DNA from: Amaricoccus sp047275745
GTDB taxonomy: Bacteria; Pseudomonadota; Alphaproteobacteria; Rhodobacterales; Rhodobacteraceae
Assembly: GCF_047275745.1 (NCBI RefSeq)
Contig: NZ_JBKQWU010000015.1
Coordinates: 26,059 to 90,058, forward strand
Direction of reading: 5' to 3'
DNA: 64,000 nucleotides
This document shows, in pieces, positions 54,194 to 63,180 of the stretch. Each line of letters starts with the position of its first letter. The first letter of the stretch is position 1. The notes below the pieces were generated by a model. That model searched no databases. It was given only the letters and a program-made list of their open reading frames with translations, and was not told the origin of the DNA. Both the position numbers and the translations under genes were made by a program.

Positions 54194-55735
54194 TCAGAGC
54201 AGCCGGCCCTGCCCTTCATCCTCGTCGGCCCCGCCCGCGCGTCGCCTCGGGCGCGGGGGCGCATGCTCGGGGCGCGCGCTGACGCGGCCATCGGCGAACT
54301 GGATCTCGAGCCGCGCTTCGGTCCCCGCCGCTTCCGCGCGGGTCACGACATGGCCGCCGGCGCCCCGGACGATCGCATAGCCCCGGCCCAGAACCGCTTC
54401 GGGATCGAGCGTCGCCAGCGTGCGCGCCAGCGCGCCGAGCCGCGCCGCCTGCTCCCGTCCGATGCGCCCGCCATCGCGGGCGAGCCGCGCGCCCTGCGCC
54501 TCCACCCGGTCGCCGAGGCGCGCGATCATCCGTGTCATCACCATCGGCCTCAGCCCCGCCGCCGCGCGACCGAGCTGCTCGGCCCGCCGTTCCAACCCAT
54601 GCCGGAGCAGCGCCGGACCGAACCGCCCCGCCGCGCCGCGGGCGAGACCGAGCTCGCGCGCCCGAACCAGCCCGACAAGCGCGCGCGGCAACCGCGGCCC
54701 CACCGCGTCGAGCCGCTGCGCCCGCTCGCCGATGATCGCCTCGGGCCGGGGCAGGCCGCGGGCGAGATCGCGCAACCTCTGCCCCCGGAGCGCCAGCCCC
54801 CGCGCCGCCGAGGTGCGCCGCCGTTCCTCGAGCCCGCCGAGCGTGGCGAGCAATTCGAGCCGCACCGGCACCGCCATCTCGGCGGCCGCCGTCGGTGTCG
54901 GCGCCCGGCGGTCGGCGGCATGGTCGATGAGCGTGGTGTCGGTCTCGTGTCCCACGGCTGAAATGACCGGAATCCGGCTCTCCGCCACCGCGCGCACGAC
55001 GATTTCCTCGTTGAACCCCCAGAGATCCTCAATCGAACCACCGCCGCGGGCGACGATCAGCAAATCCGGCCTCGGGATGCGCCCGCCCGGCGCGATGGCG
55101 TTGAAGCCCCGGATCGCGGCCGAAACCTCCGCCGCGCAGTTCGGCCCCTGCACCGTCACCGGCCAGAGCAGCACCGGACGCGGGAAGCGCTCGCGCAGGC
55201 GATGCAGGATATCGCGGATCACGGCGCCCGAAGGCGAGGTGACGACGCCGATCACTTCGGGCAGGAACGGCAGCGCGCGCTTGCGCCCCGCGTCGAAAAG
55301 TCCTTCGGCGGCGAGGGCCTGGCGGCGTTTCTCCAGCATCGCCATCAAGGCGCCCGCGCCCGCCGGCGCGATCTCCTCGACGATCATCTGGTACTTGGAC
55401 GAGCCGGGGAAGGTCGTGAGCCGCCCGGTGGCGACTACTTCCATCCCTTCCTCGAGCTTCGCGACGAGGCCGCGCGCCGTGCCGCGCCAGACCACGGCGC
55501 CGAGAACCGCCCGGTCGTCCTTCAGGTCGAAATAGATATGCCCCGAGTTCGGCCGCGAGACCCGGCCGATCTCGCCACGCACCCGCACCCGGCCGAACTC
55601 GCCCTCGATGACGCGCTTCACCGCGCCCGAGATTTCGGAGACGGTGAATTCGGGCGCGTTCGCGCCGGTATCCGGTCGGGCTTCCTCGAACAGCTCCACT
55701 TGCCCACTCGCTTGCGGTTGACGGGTCGGCACCAT
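54194..55735 (-). CDS. xseA: Exodeoxyribonuclease VII large subunit
   Basis: A 513-residue XseA that degrades single-stranded DNA with XseB. An N-terminal OB fold (FTVSEISGAVKRVIEGEFGRVRVRGEIGRVSRPNSGHIYFDLKD) is followed by the catalytic domain with RGGGSIEDLWGFNEE and SAVGHETDTTLIDHAADRRAPTPTAAAE, and a helical C terminus. The start at 55735 has a weak ribosome-binding site, but the next start would lose conserved sequence. It is divergent from purD with 45 bp between. xseB is not adjacent. Confidence 0.94.
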   Translation of the reverse strand: MVPTRQPQASGQVELFEEARPDTGANAPEFTVSEISGAVKRVIEGEFGRVRVRGEIGRVSRPNSGHIYFDLKDDRAVLGAVVWRGTARGLVAKLEEGMEVVATGRLTTFPGSSKYQMIVEEIAPAGAGALMAMLEKRRQALAAEGLFDAGRKRALPFLPEVIGVVTSPSGAVIRDILHRLRERFPRPVLLWPVTVQGPNCAAEVSAAIRGFNAIAPGGRIPRPDLLIVARGGGSIEDLWGFNEEIVVRAVAESRIPVISAVGHETDTTLIDHAADRRAPTPTAAAEMAVPVRLELLATLGGLEERRRTSAARGLALRGQRLRDLARGLPRPEAIIGERAQRLDAVGPRLPRALVGLVRARELGLARGAAGRFGPALLRHGLERRAEQLGRAAAGLRPMVMTRMIARLGDRVEAQGARLARDGGRIGREQAARLGALARTLATLDPEAVLGRGYAIVRGAGGHVVTRAEAAGTEARLEIQFADGRVSARPEHAPPRPRRRAGGADEDEGQGRLL

Positions 55736-55780
55736 AGAACGCCCCGCGAGCGATGGAAACGGGCTGGGCGAGGACGCGCG

Positions 55781-57034
55781 ATGAACATTCTGATCCTGGG
55801 CGGCGGCGGCCGTGAACATGCGCTCGCCTGGGCCTTCGCGCAGAATCCGAAAGTCGACCAGCTCTTCTGCGCGCCGGGCAACGCCGGGATCGCGGAACAG
55901 GCGAGTTGCGTCGCACTCGACATTCTTGACGGCGCGAAGATCCTCGCCTTCTGCGCCGAGAACGCGGTCGATTTCGTGATGATCGGCCCCGAGGCGCCGC
56001 TCGCCGAGGGCGTGGCCGACGTGCTCCGCGAGGGCGGCATACTGACCTTCGGGCCGGGGCGCGAGGCCGCGCGGCTCGAAGCCTCGAAGGCTTTCACCAA
56101 GGAGATCTGCGCGGCCTGCGGCGCGCCGACCGCGCGGAGCCAGACCTTCACCGACCGCGACGCCGCGACCGCCTATCTGGCCGCCGAAGGCGCGCCGATC
56201 GTCGTCAAGGCAGACGGGCTCGCCGCCGGCAAGGGCGTAACGGTGGCTGAGACGCCCGATGAGGCGCAGGCGGCGCTTGACGCGATCTTCGACGAGGGAC
56301 CGGGCGCGCGGGTGGTGATCGAGGAGTTCATGACCGGCGAGGAGGCGAGCCTCTTCATCCTCGCGAATGGCACCGATTTCATCGTCATCGGCAGCGCGCA
56401 GGACCACAAGCGCGCCTTCGACGGCGACGAGGGCCCGAACACCGGCGGCATGGGCGCCTATTCCCCCGCCCCGATCCTGACGGCCGAGGTCACCGAACGC
56501 GCGCTCAGCGAGATCGTGCGCCCGACGCTCGCCGAGATGGCCGCGCGCGGCACGCCCTTCCAGGGCGTGCTCTACGCCGGCCTGATGATCGAGAACGGCG
56601 CGCCGAAGCTCGTGGAGTACAACGTCCGCTTCGGCGATCCGGAGATCCAGGCGATCGCGATGCGGCTCGGCGCGCAACTGCTCGACGCGATTCTCGCCTG
56701 CGCCGAGGGGCGCACGGCGGAGGGCGAGGTGAACTGGGCAGAGGACCATGCGATGACGGTGGTGGTCGCCGCCCGGGGCTATCCCGGCGATTATGCGCGC
56801 GGCGAGGTGATCGGCCTGCCCGCGATCGACCTGCCCGGCGCGCAGATCTTCCACGCCGGAACGAAACTTCGCGATGGCGAGATCGTCTCGAACGGCGGGC
56901 GGGTCCTGAACGTGACCGCGCGGGCGGCGACGCTGGCAGAGGCCCGGAAACGCGCCTATGCGACGCTCGACGCGATCGACTGGCCCGGCGGTTTCGCCCG
57001 GCGCGACATCGGCTGGCGCGTGCTCGGCCGCTGA
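55781..57034 (+). CDS. purD: Phosphoribosylamine-glycine ligase
   Basis: A 417-residue ATP-grasp enzyme for the second step of purine synthesis (5-phosphoribosylamine + glycine + ATP to GAR). Hallmarks are MNILILGGGGREHALAW, VVKADGLAAGKGV, NTGGMGAYSPAP and YNVRFGDPEIQ. GAGG precedes the ATG. The xseA/purD divergent pair is common in Rhodobacter relatives. Confidence 0.96.
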   Translation: MNILILGGGGREHALAWAFAQNPKVDQLFCAPGNAGIAEQASCVALDILDGAKILAFCAENAVDFVMIGPEAPLAEGVADVLREGGILTFGPGREAARLEASKAFTKEICAACGAPTARSQTFTDRDAATAYLAAEGAPIVVKADGLAAGKGVTVAETPDEAQAALDAIFDEGPGARVVIEEFMTGEEASLFILANGTDFIVIGSAQDHKRAFDGDEGPNTGGMGAYSPAPILTAEVTERALSEIVRPTLAEMAARGTPFQGVLYAGLMIENGAPKLVEYNVRFGDPEIQAIAMRLGAQLLDAILACAEGRTAEGEVNWAEDHAMTVVVAARGYPGDYARGEVIGLPAIDLPGAQIFHAGTKLRDGEIVSNGGRVLNVTARAATLAEARKRAYATLDAIDWPGGFARRDIGWRVLGR

Positions 57035-57103
57035 CAGCCGCCTTGCCGCGGCGCCGGAAAGCGCCTAGTCCTCCCCCGAGGCACTACACGGGGAGTTTCA
57101 CGC

Positions 57104-57508
57104 ATGATCGGCCGCCTGAATCACGTCGCCATCGCCGTACCCGACCTCGAAGCCGCGAGCGCGCAGTACCGCGACACGCTCGGCGCCTCGGTCCGCGCGC
57201 CGCAGGACGAGCCGGATCACGGCGTGACGGTCGTCTTCATCGACCTGCCGAACACCAAGATCGAACTGCTTTATCCCCTCGGCGAGGATTCCCCGATCGC
57301 GGGCTTCCTCGCGAAGAACCCGAACGGCGGCATCCACCATATCTGCTACGAGGTGGACGATATTCTCGCCGCCCGTGACACGCTCAAGGCGGCGGGCGCG
57401 CGCGTGCTCGGCAGTGGCGAGCCGAAGATCGGCGCGCATGGCAAGCCGGTCCTGTTCCTGCATCCGAAGGATTTCACCGGCACATTGGTCGAGCTCGAAC
57501 AGGCATGA
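57104..57508 (+). CDS. mce: Methylmalonyl-CoA epimerase
   Basis: A 134-residue VOC-fold (glyoxalase-like) enzyme that interconverts the 2R and 2S forms of methylmalonyl-CoA in propionate metabolism. The metal site residues lie in LNHVAIAV (His), GIHHICYEV (His) and GTLVELEQ (Glu). It overlaps the DUF1467 gene by 4 bp, a pairing I recognise from Rhodobacterales. Confidence 0.93.
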   Translation: MIGRLNHVAIAVPDLEAASAQYRDTLGASVRAPQDEPDHGVTVVFIDLPNTKIELLYPLGEDSPIAGFLAKNPNGGIHHICYEVDDILAARDTLKAAGARVLGSGEPKIGAHGKPVLFLHPKDFTGTLVELEQA

Positions 57509-57768
57509 GCATCACCGCGATCATCGTGATCTTCGCCACGATCTGGTTCCTCGCGCTGCTTGTCTGCCTGCCGATCGGGCTCAGGACGCAGGGCGAGGAA
57601 GGCACTTCGGTGCCGGGCACGCCATCCTCGGCGCCCGCCGATCCGATGATTCGCAAGAAGGTGGTCTGGGCGACCTGCGCCGCCATCGTGATCGGCGCGC
57701 CGCTCTGCCTCTATCTCACCTATGGCGGCGTCTCGATCCGGGACCTCGACATCTGGGGGATCATGTGA
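57505..57768 (+). CDS. DUF1467 family membrane protein
   Basis: An 87-residue protein with two membrane helices (about 3-26 and 51-72) separated by a hydrophilic loop. The start MSITAIIVIFATIWFLALLVCLPIGLRTQGEEG is typical of DUF1467. Function unknown; nearly always beside mce in this group. Confidence 0.88.
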   Translation: MSITAIIVIFATIWFLALLVCLPIGLRTQGEEGTSVPGTPSSAPADPMIRKKVVWATCAAIVIGAPLCLYLTYGGVSIRDLDIWGIM

Positions 57769-57906
57769 TCCCCGCCGAAACGGCGGCCGACCGGTAACGC
57801 CGTCACCGGAAATTCAGCCGTCGACATTCCCCGGAAACCTGCTAGCCTCCCGGGCGAGTGCGACAATCGTCGCAACCACAGGGAGCAGAAAGAAGGAGGC
57901 CGCCAC

Positions 57907-58050
57907 GTGAGCATGACGACGACCCTGACCCTCCTGGGCGGCACGGCCGCGCTCTTCGCCTATGTCGCGATACAACTCTCAGTTGCACGGCGCTCGGCGA
58001 AGATCCGGGTGCGTGTCGAGGATCGCCGGCGCCCGGGCCCGCGTTACTGA
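57907..58050 (+). CDS. Small single-helix membrane protein (47 residues)
   Basis: A short frame starting GTG, right behind AAGGAGG with 7-nt spacing, encodes MSMTTTLTLLGGTAALFAYVAI-type sequence: one membrane helix (about 5-25), then a very basic tail (RRSAKIRVRVEDRRRPGPRY). The strong ribosome-binding site and membrane pattern suggest a real gene in the otherwise empty gap after DUF1467. A hairpin follows it. I do not recognise a family. Confidence 0.5.
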   Translation: MSMTTTLTLLGGTAALFAYVAIQLSVARRSAKIRVRVEDRRRPGPRY

Positions 58051-58077
58051 AGCGCGCTGAGAAGGCGCCACATCGAA

Positions 58078-58129
58078 ACCCTGAGGACACCGCCGGGCGA
58101 GAGCCTTGGCGGTGTCTTCCGTTCAGGGT
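58078..58129 (+). terminator. Nested hairpin after the small membrane-protein gene
   Basis: GACACCGCC pairs with GGCGGTGTC around a 13-nt loop, enclosed by ACCCTGA/TCAGGGT. Only short pyrimidine runs follow, so this is a probable but imperfect terminator. Confidence 0.48.
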
Positions 58130-58163
58130 CTTCCAATCAGAGCCTTCTCTCCGGCCCTTCGCC

Positions 58164-58850
58164 TCAGTTCAGCCTGTGGAACTGGTGCGTGAAGACGGCG
58201 ACCCCGAAGATCGGCACCAGCAGGTTCAGGATCGGCACGGTCAGCGGCACGGCCATCAGGATGCCCGCGAGCCAGATCCGCCAGAAATGCCGTTTGCCCA
58301 TCCGCCCCGCCGCCTCGAAGCCGAGCCGCCGCGCGGCGACGAGCTGGAAATACTCCCGCCCGAGCAGGTAGCCGTTCAGCAGCAGGAAGACCGCCGGAGC
58401 CAGCGGCGGAAAGGCGAGGTAGAGCCCGAAGGCCACGATGTTGACGCCGAGCACGATGCCCGCGAAGCGCATCGCATCGCCGATCTGCTGTCCGAGCGGC
58501 AAATCCGTCGCGGGCGGCAACGCCGGATAATGGCGTGCCTCCACCGCCGCGGCGATCGCGTCGAGGAAGAAGCCGACCACGCCCGCGGCGACCGGGACCA
58601 TCAGTACGACCGACAAGAGGAGCATGAGCCCGACCGCGCCCCAGGAGACGAGGTTGTCAACGAAGGTCACCTCTCCGACCCAGGGCAGCGTCACGGTCGG
58701 CGGCAGGAGCCAGCCCAGTCCGAACATCACCGCCCAGAACACGACCGCGAGGGCGACGATGGTCAGCGCCAGAGAGCCGAAGAGCACCCGCATGAAGCGC
58801 GGATCGCCCATCTGGCCAAGCGCCCGCCCGAAATCGACGAAAAGTCCCAT
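58164..58850 (-). CDS. EI24 / CysZ-like membrane protein
   Basis: A 228-residue inner-membrane protein with about four long helices and the EI24 signature LNGYLLGREYFQLVAARR. E. coli CysZ, of this family, moves sulfate; for this branch the substrate is unknown. It follows the nitroreductase gene on the same strand with a possible 37-codon frame between them. Confidence 0.88.
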   Translation of the reverse strand: MGLFVDFGRALGQMGDPRFMRVLFGSLALTIVALAVVFWAVMFGLGWLLPPTVTLPWVGEVTFVDNLVSWGAVGLMLLLSVVLMVPVAAGVVGFFLDAIAAAVEARHYPALPPATDLPLGQQIGDAMRFAGIVLGVNIVAFGLYLAFPPLAPAVFLLLNGYLLGREYFQLVAARRLGFEAAGRMGKRHFWRIWLAGILMAVPLTVPILNLLVPIFGVAVFTHQFHRLN

Positions 58851-58963
58851 CAGCGCGGCGCCTCCCCGGATCGCATCTGTCCCCTGTGCTTCATCTTCGC
58901 CACGGCCAGCGACGCCATCACGGCGCGGCCGATCATGCGAGCGACGGCGATCAGTCTCGCCAT
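58850..58963 (-). CDS. Possible 37-residue small protein between nitroreductase and EI24 genes
   Basis: This frame begins inside the last codons of the nitroreductase gene and its stop overlaps the EI24 start by one base (TGATG). The product MARLIAVARMIGRAVMASLA-type is basic and amphipathic. Tight coupling on both sides supports translation; no family is recognised and it may only be a coupling leader. Confidence 0.3.
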   Translation of the reverse strand: MARLIAVARMIGRAVMASLAVAKMKHRGQMRSGEAPR

Positions 58964-59514
58964 GTCACGATCTTGTCGAGATCGGGCCGCGGACGGTCCG
59001 GCACTTCGCCGACGCCGGTGCCGATATAGATGAAGCCGACGATCCATTCGTGATCGGCGAGCCCGAGTTCCTTCTCGCGCAGGTCCACGTCATAGGCCGG
59101 CCAGCCGGTGAGCCAGTTCGCGCCCCAGCCCTCCGCGAGCGCCGCGTTCAGGAGGCTCAACGCCACCCCGCCGGCCGAGAGCGTCTGCTCGATCTGGGGG
59201 ATCTTGTCGCTTTCGACCGGGCTCGCCACCACGGCGATCGCGACGGGCGCCTGTTCGAAGGCCAGCGCCCCCTTCTCCGCGTCCTCTCCCGTCTCCTCCG
59301 CGCGTTCCCGGATCGCCTTGGCGAACCGGCCGAGCGCGACGCCGCGCAGCACGATCAGCCGCCAGGGTTCGAGCTTGCCGTGATCGGGTACGCGCACGGC
59401 GGCGGTCATTATCCGGGTCAGCGCCTCCCGGTCCGGTTCCGGCAGGCCGAGCAGGCGGGCGGGCCGCGAGCGGCGGGTCAGAAGGAATTCGGCGGCTTCG
59501 GGGCTCGCGGGCAT
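58951..59514 (-). CDS. Nitroreductase family FMN oxidoreductase (YdjA-type)
   Basis: A 187-residue single-domain nitroreductase. RRSRPARLL near the N terminus and RVPDHGKLEPWRLIVLRG bind FMN, and GGVALSLLNAALAEGWGANWLTGW is typical of the YdjA/TdsD-like branch. The natural substrate is unknown. It leads an operon with the EI24 protein. Confidence 0.9.
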   Translation of the reverse strand: MPASPEAAEFLLTRRSRPARLLGLPEPDREALTRIMTAAVRVPDHGKLEPWRLIVLRGVALGRFAKAIRERAEETGEDAEKGALAFEQAPVAIAVVASPVESDKIPQIEQTLSAGGVALSLLNAALAEGWGANWLTGWPAYDVDLREKELGLADHEWIVGFIYIGTGVGEVPDRPRPDLDKIVTWRD

Positions 59515-59608
59515 GGTCGCTCCTTGAAAGATATCCCGCCGATCAGATGTTCGCCACGGCGGGCCGCGTCAAGAGCACTCCACGGCACTCGGCAGCTTCC
59601 GCCCCCTC

Positions 59609-60340
59609 TCACTCGCGCCCCAGCACCCGGTCGCCCACGAACGTCTCGACGGCTCCGCCGCTGAAGGCCGCCATCATCGCATCCGGGTCATAGACCGAGG
59701 CGAGCCAGTCGCGGAAGGCGATCCCCGTCCGTCGGTGCTCCGCCGCGTAGGCGTCGATCATGTAGCCGAGCACGCCGGTCCGGCCTCGCCTCAGATGCAG
59801 ATAGCGCCAATGAAGCTGCTCCCGGGCCGCCTCGGGCCCGGCGTCTGTCCTGAGCAGCAGGTAGAGCGCGGCGACGAACCCCGCTCGGTCCGAACCCGAT
59901 TTGCAGTGGATCAACATGGGCTTGTCGGCGCAAGCGAAGATTTCGTCGAGCCGCGCGATGGTCTCGAAATCCGGCAGCTCCCGCGAGTTCAGCTTGAGAT
60001 CGACGAGCCTGATCCCGACCTCGTCGCATGTCTGGCGCTCAAGAATGTAAGAGCCCCATTCCGTCGCGCCGCGCAGGTTGAGGATGGCCCGAAATCCGCG
60101 TCGGGCGAGATCGCGGATCGAGCCGGGATCGGGCTGGCTGCCACGCCAGACACCGGGCGCGACCTCGTGCAGGTTGCGCCACAGGTAGCGCACCAGGCCA
60201 TGGTCGAAGACCAGCATGTCGATGAGCGCCCCCCGGCGCATCGCCGCGCCGCCCGCGGCGAGCCAGCGATCCTTCCAGCGTCGATGCCAGACCCGCGGCG
60301 GGCGTTCCTGCCGCGCCCGGGAGGCGGCGTCCCTGCCCAT
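59609..60340 (-). CDS. Tyrosine/dual-specificity phosphatase family protein
   Basis: A 243-residue protein-tyrosine-phosphatase-fold protein. The P-loop HCKSGSDR (145-152; HC-x5-R) is intact, with Cys146 as nucleophile. APGVWRGSQPDPGSIRDLARRGFRAILNLRG matches bacterial tyrosine phosphatases of the DSP/SIW14-like class. Some relatives act on inositol phosphates or lipids. The start falls 4 bp after the stop of the upstream GNAT gene, so they are co-transcribed. A later ATG (residue 34) is possible. Confidence 0.87.
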   Translation of the reverse strand: MGRDAASRARQERPPRVWHRRWKDRWLAAGGAAMRRGALIDMLVFDHGLVRYLWRNLHEVAPGVWRGSQPDPGSIRDLARRGFRAILNLRGATEWGSYILERQTCDEVGIRLVDLKLNSRELPDFETIARLDEIFACADKPMLIHCKSGSDRAGFVAALYLLLRTDAGPEAAREQLHWRYLHLRRGRTGVLGYMIDAYAAEHRRTGIAFRDWLASVYDPDAMMAAFSGGAVETFVGDRVLGRE

Positions 60341-60343
60341 CGC

Positions 60344-61060
60344 TCAGCCCTCGGCGGAGGCGATCACCGGGTCGTCGGTCACGCGGCAATTGGCGGTCAG
60401 TTCGGAGAGCGGGCGCCCCTGCGTCCCGTCCGCGCCGAAATTCGCGCGGTCGAGCCATTCGGCATAGGCCGCGCCGAGGCAGGGCCAGTCACGGTCGACC
60501 ATCGCGAACCAGGCCGTGTCGCGGTTGCGCCCCTTCACCACCGTCGCCTGCCGGAACACGCCCTCGTAGGAGAAGCCGAACCGCTGCGCCGCGCGGCGGC
60601 TCGGCAGGTTCAGCGCGTCGCATTTCCATTCGAAGCGGCGGAAGCCCAGAGCGAAGACATGGGCGGCCAGCAGGAAGATCGCCTCGGTCGCCGCGCGCGT
60701 CCGCCGGATACGGGGGGCGAGGCAGATGTGCCCGACCTCGATCGAGCCCTGCTCCGGCGAGATCCGCATCAGGCTCATCACCCCGCCTGGCAGTCCGGTC
60801 GCACGGTCGATCAGGGCGAAGAACAGCGGATCGCGGCTCGCACCGAGCCGCTCGATGAACCGCGCGTATTCTCCGATCCCGAAGAACGGTCCGTAGGGAA
60901 GATAGTCCCAGGTATCCTCGGCGCCTTGCAGCGCGGCATGCAGATCCGCGGCGTGGCGCCGGTTGAGCGGCTCGAGCCGCGCATAGGCGCCTTCCATCAC
61001 CACGGGCTCCGGCGTCAGCGCCGGCTTCCAGCCTTCGACGATCCACCCAAGCCGCGCCAT
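60344..61060 (-). CDS. GNAT family N-acetyltransferase (RimJ-like)
   Basis: A 238-residue acetyltransferase. YARLEPLNRRHAADLHAAL starts the domain, and the CoA site is near LAPRIRRTRAATEAIFLL, followed by FEWKCDALNLPSRRAAQRFGFSYEGVFRQ, a stretch typical of the RimJ/YoaA-like branch. ATG 61060 is behind GAGGTGGGG. Substrate unknown. Confidence 0.88.
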   Translation of the reverse strand: MARLGWIVEGWKPALTPEPVVMEGAYARLEPLNRRHAADLHAALQGAEDTWDYLPYGPFFGIGEYARFIERLGASRDPLFFALIDRATGLPGGVMSLMRISPEQGSIEVGHICLAPRIRRTRAATEAIFLLAAHVFALGFRRFEWKCDALNLPSRRAAQRFGFSYEGVFRQATVVKGRNRDTAWFAMVDRDWPCLGAAYAEWLDRANFGADGTQGRPLSELTANCRVTDDPVIASAEG

Positions 61061-61281
61061 ACCCCACCTCTTCCGAACGCGCGCGACCCTGCCACGTGGC
61101 CCCGCCGGCCGCAACGGCCCATGGCGACGCAAGGCGCGCGAAACCCCAGCGACGGCCCCGCGCGGCGCTGTCTCCGCGGCGCGTGCCGGACGACGAGGTC
61201 TTCGCCGGCAGGGCCCCGAAGTGGTACAATAGCCGGATTACGCGCATCGATCATTGAAACACCTGTTCATTGGAGGAGCCC

Positions 61282-63177
61282 ATGGCCGATCCGAAGTCCA
61301 TCACGGACCGTATCACCGAACTCAGCGGGCTCGCTCGAACCGCCTGGGCGAGCCTTCTGACCGCTGTTCTCTTCATCGGCGTGACGCTCGTCTCGCTCAA
61401 ACACTCGGAATTCCTCGTCGCGGGCGAGAATGTGGCGCTTCCGGTCATCAACCTCAGCATGCCGACCCGGATGTTCTTCTTCTGCGCGCCGGTGCTCCTG
61501 GCCGTGCTCTACGTCAACCTGCACAACTACCTGAGCCGGCTCTGGAAAACCTTCGAGATCGCCCCGCCCGACCGGGCAGCGGCGCCCGGCGTCGAAGGGT
61601 TCCGTCTCGCCGACGCGGTGCCCACCTGGATGGGCAACGACCTCGCCCTGTCGCTCAGACCCGAGAACCGGCCGCACGGCTCGCAATGGGAGCGGCACCG
61701 GAACCTGCTGGCGCGCTTCCTGTTCTGGTGGCTGGCGCCCGCGGTCCTGCTTTACGGGTGGTATCGCTTCCTGCCGGCGCGCGATCCGCTGCTCACACTC
61801 GTCATCCTCGCCTGCCTCGCGGTCATGGCGGCCTATGGCGGGCGCAGTCGAATCGAGGCGCTGGTCCGGCTTGCCCGGCGCGACAGGGACCGCCTGACGC
61901 GAAGCTCGCGCGACATCGCGGGCGCCTCGCTCGTCCTCCTCACGTTGGCGAGCGGTGCCTGGATCATCGCTCCGACCGGGCTGAAACCCTATGCCGACAG
62001 GTTCGACCGGAGCCTCGAGATCCTGTCGGGCATGGGCGCGGAGAACACCGTTGGCATGCGCCGCGCCGCGGGCTTCGTCGGGCTCACCATCGATGTCGAC
62101 CGCGGCGCGATCGCGCCGGCGCGGGGCATCTCCTCCGCCGAGGACAGTTTCGAGACCTTCCGGACCGGCTGGTGCAAGGAAATGGGCCTCGGGCTCGACA
62201 TCTGCGGCACGGTGCCCGGTGTCAGCATCGGCGCCACGAATACCGCGATCCTGCACCGCCGCGCCTATTGCCAGCGCGCCGAGAACCGCCCGGCCTATCT
62301 GCGCCCGGCCGATTGCGGCGAGTATTTCGACTTCATCGACGCGCGGCTTGGCTCTGACTGGGACGCCGCGCGCCGGACCGAACTGGCGCGACTTCCCCGG
62401 ATCGATCTGACCGGGCGCGATCTCATCGGCGCCTCGGCCGAAGGGTCCGAACTCAGCCGCGTCGATTTCACCGGCGCGAACCTCACCGGTGCCAACCTGC
62501 CCTGGGCGCTGCTGGAAGGCGCGACGCTTCAGCGCGCCAATCTGACCGATCTCTGGGCCTACTACGCCGATTTCAGCCGCGCGAATTTCACCGATGCACG
62601 CATGACGAGCGCCAATCTCGAACGGAGCGATCTGAGTGGCGCGGCGCTCATCCGGGCTGATCTTCGCGGCGCCAATCTCAGCGGCGCCAATCTCGTCGGG
62701 GCCGACCTCAGCGGCGCGGATCTTCGCGGCGCGAAGCTGAACCATGCGAAGCTCCACCGCGCGCGGCTCGACGCCACGGTGCTGTTCGACACCGACCTGA
62801 CGAACGCCGATGGCCTCACGCCAGTCCAGCTCGCCACCGCCATCGGCGAGGCACCGCCTCCGGAGGCCGAGACGGGCGGCACGCGGTTGCCCAGGCAGCG
62901 CGAGTTGAGCCTGCTGCCGCTTCAGGCCGCGGTGACGCTTTCGCTCGGAAACTGCTTCCCCGGCGACGAGCTTCCGGACGTGCTGCGGCGCGGGACGGAG
63001 TACTGGCCAGAGGCAAAGCAGGCCGAATGGAAGGCGATGCTCTGCGACGAGCAGCCGGCGGAGCCGCGGATGGCCGCGACCGGCCTCACTACGCCGCCCG
63101 CGAACCGGCGCGTCGAGCCCTATCCACGCGCACCCTTCGCCCCGGTGCTGCCCGCGACCTTCGGCGCCTCCGAATAG
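61282..63177 (+). CDS. Membrane protein with C-terminal pentapeptide repeats
   Basis: A 631-residue protein with two parts. The first 250 residues hold about five membrane helices (for example ASLLTAVLFIGVTLVSL and FLFWWLAPAVLLYGWY). Residues about 374-506 are pentapeptide repeats of the A(D/N)LxG type (DLSGAALIRADLRGANLSGANL), which fold as a square beta-helix. A region between them (about 250-370) contains several cysteines and is not recognised. GGAGGAGCCC precedes the ATG. Membrane-anchored pentapeptide proteins of this build recur in proteobacteria without known function. Confidence 0.87.
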   Translation: MADPKSITDRITELSGLARTAWASLLTAVLFIGVTLVSLKHSEFLVAGENVALPVINLSMPTRMFFFCAPVLLAVLYVNLHNYLSRLWKTFEIAPPDRAAAPGVEGFRLADAVPTWMGNDLALSLRPENRPHGSQWERHRNLLARFLFWWLAPAVLLYGWYRFLPARDPLLTLVILACLAVMAAYGGRSRIEALVRLARRDRDRLTRSSRDIAGASLVLLTLASGAWIIAPTGLKPYADRFDRSLEILSGMGAENTVGMRRAAGFVGLTIDVDRGAIAPARGISSAEDSFETFRTGWCKEMGLGLDICGTVPGVSIGATNTAILHRRAYCQRAENRPAYLRPADCGEYFDFIDARLGSDWDAARRTELARLPRIDLTGRDLIGASAEGSELSRVDFTGANLTGANLPWALLEGATLQRANLTDLWAYYADFSRANFTDARMTSANLERSDLSGAALIRADLRGANLSGANLVGADLSGADLRGAKLNHAKLHRARLDATVLFDTDLTNADGLTPVQLATAIGEAPPPEAETGGTRLPRQRELSLLPLQAAVTLSLGNCFPGDELPDVLRRGTEYWPEAKQAEWKAMLCDEQPAEPRMAATGLTTPPANRRVEPYPRAPFAPVLPATFGASE

Positions 63178-63180
63178 GCC

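Noticed and set aside
53739..54380. A 213-codon frame overlapping the small exported protein
   Set aside because: Arg/Pro-rich shadow in another frame; the 139-residue frame has a signal peptide and ordered composition.
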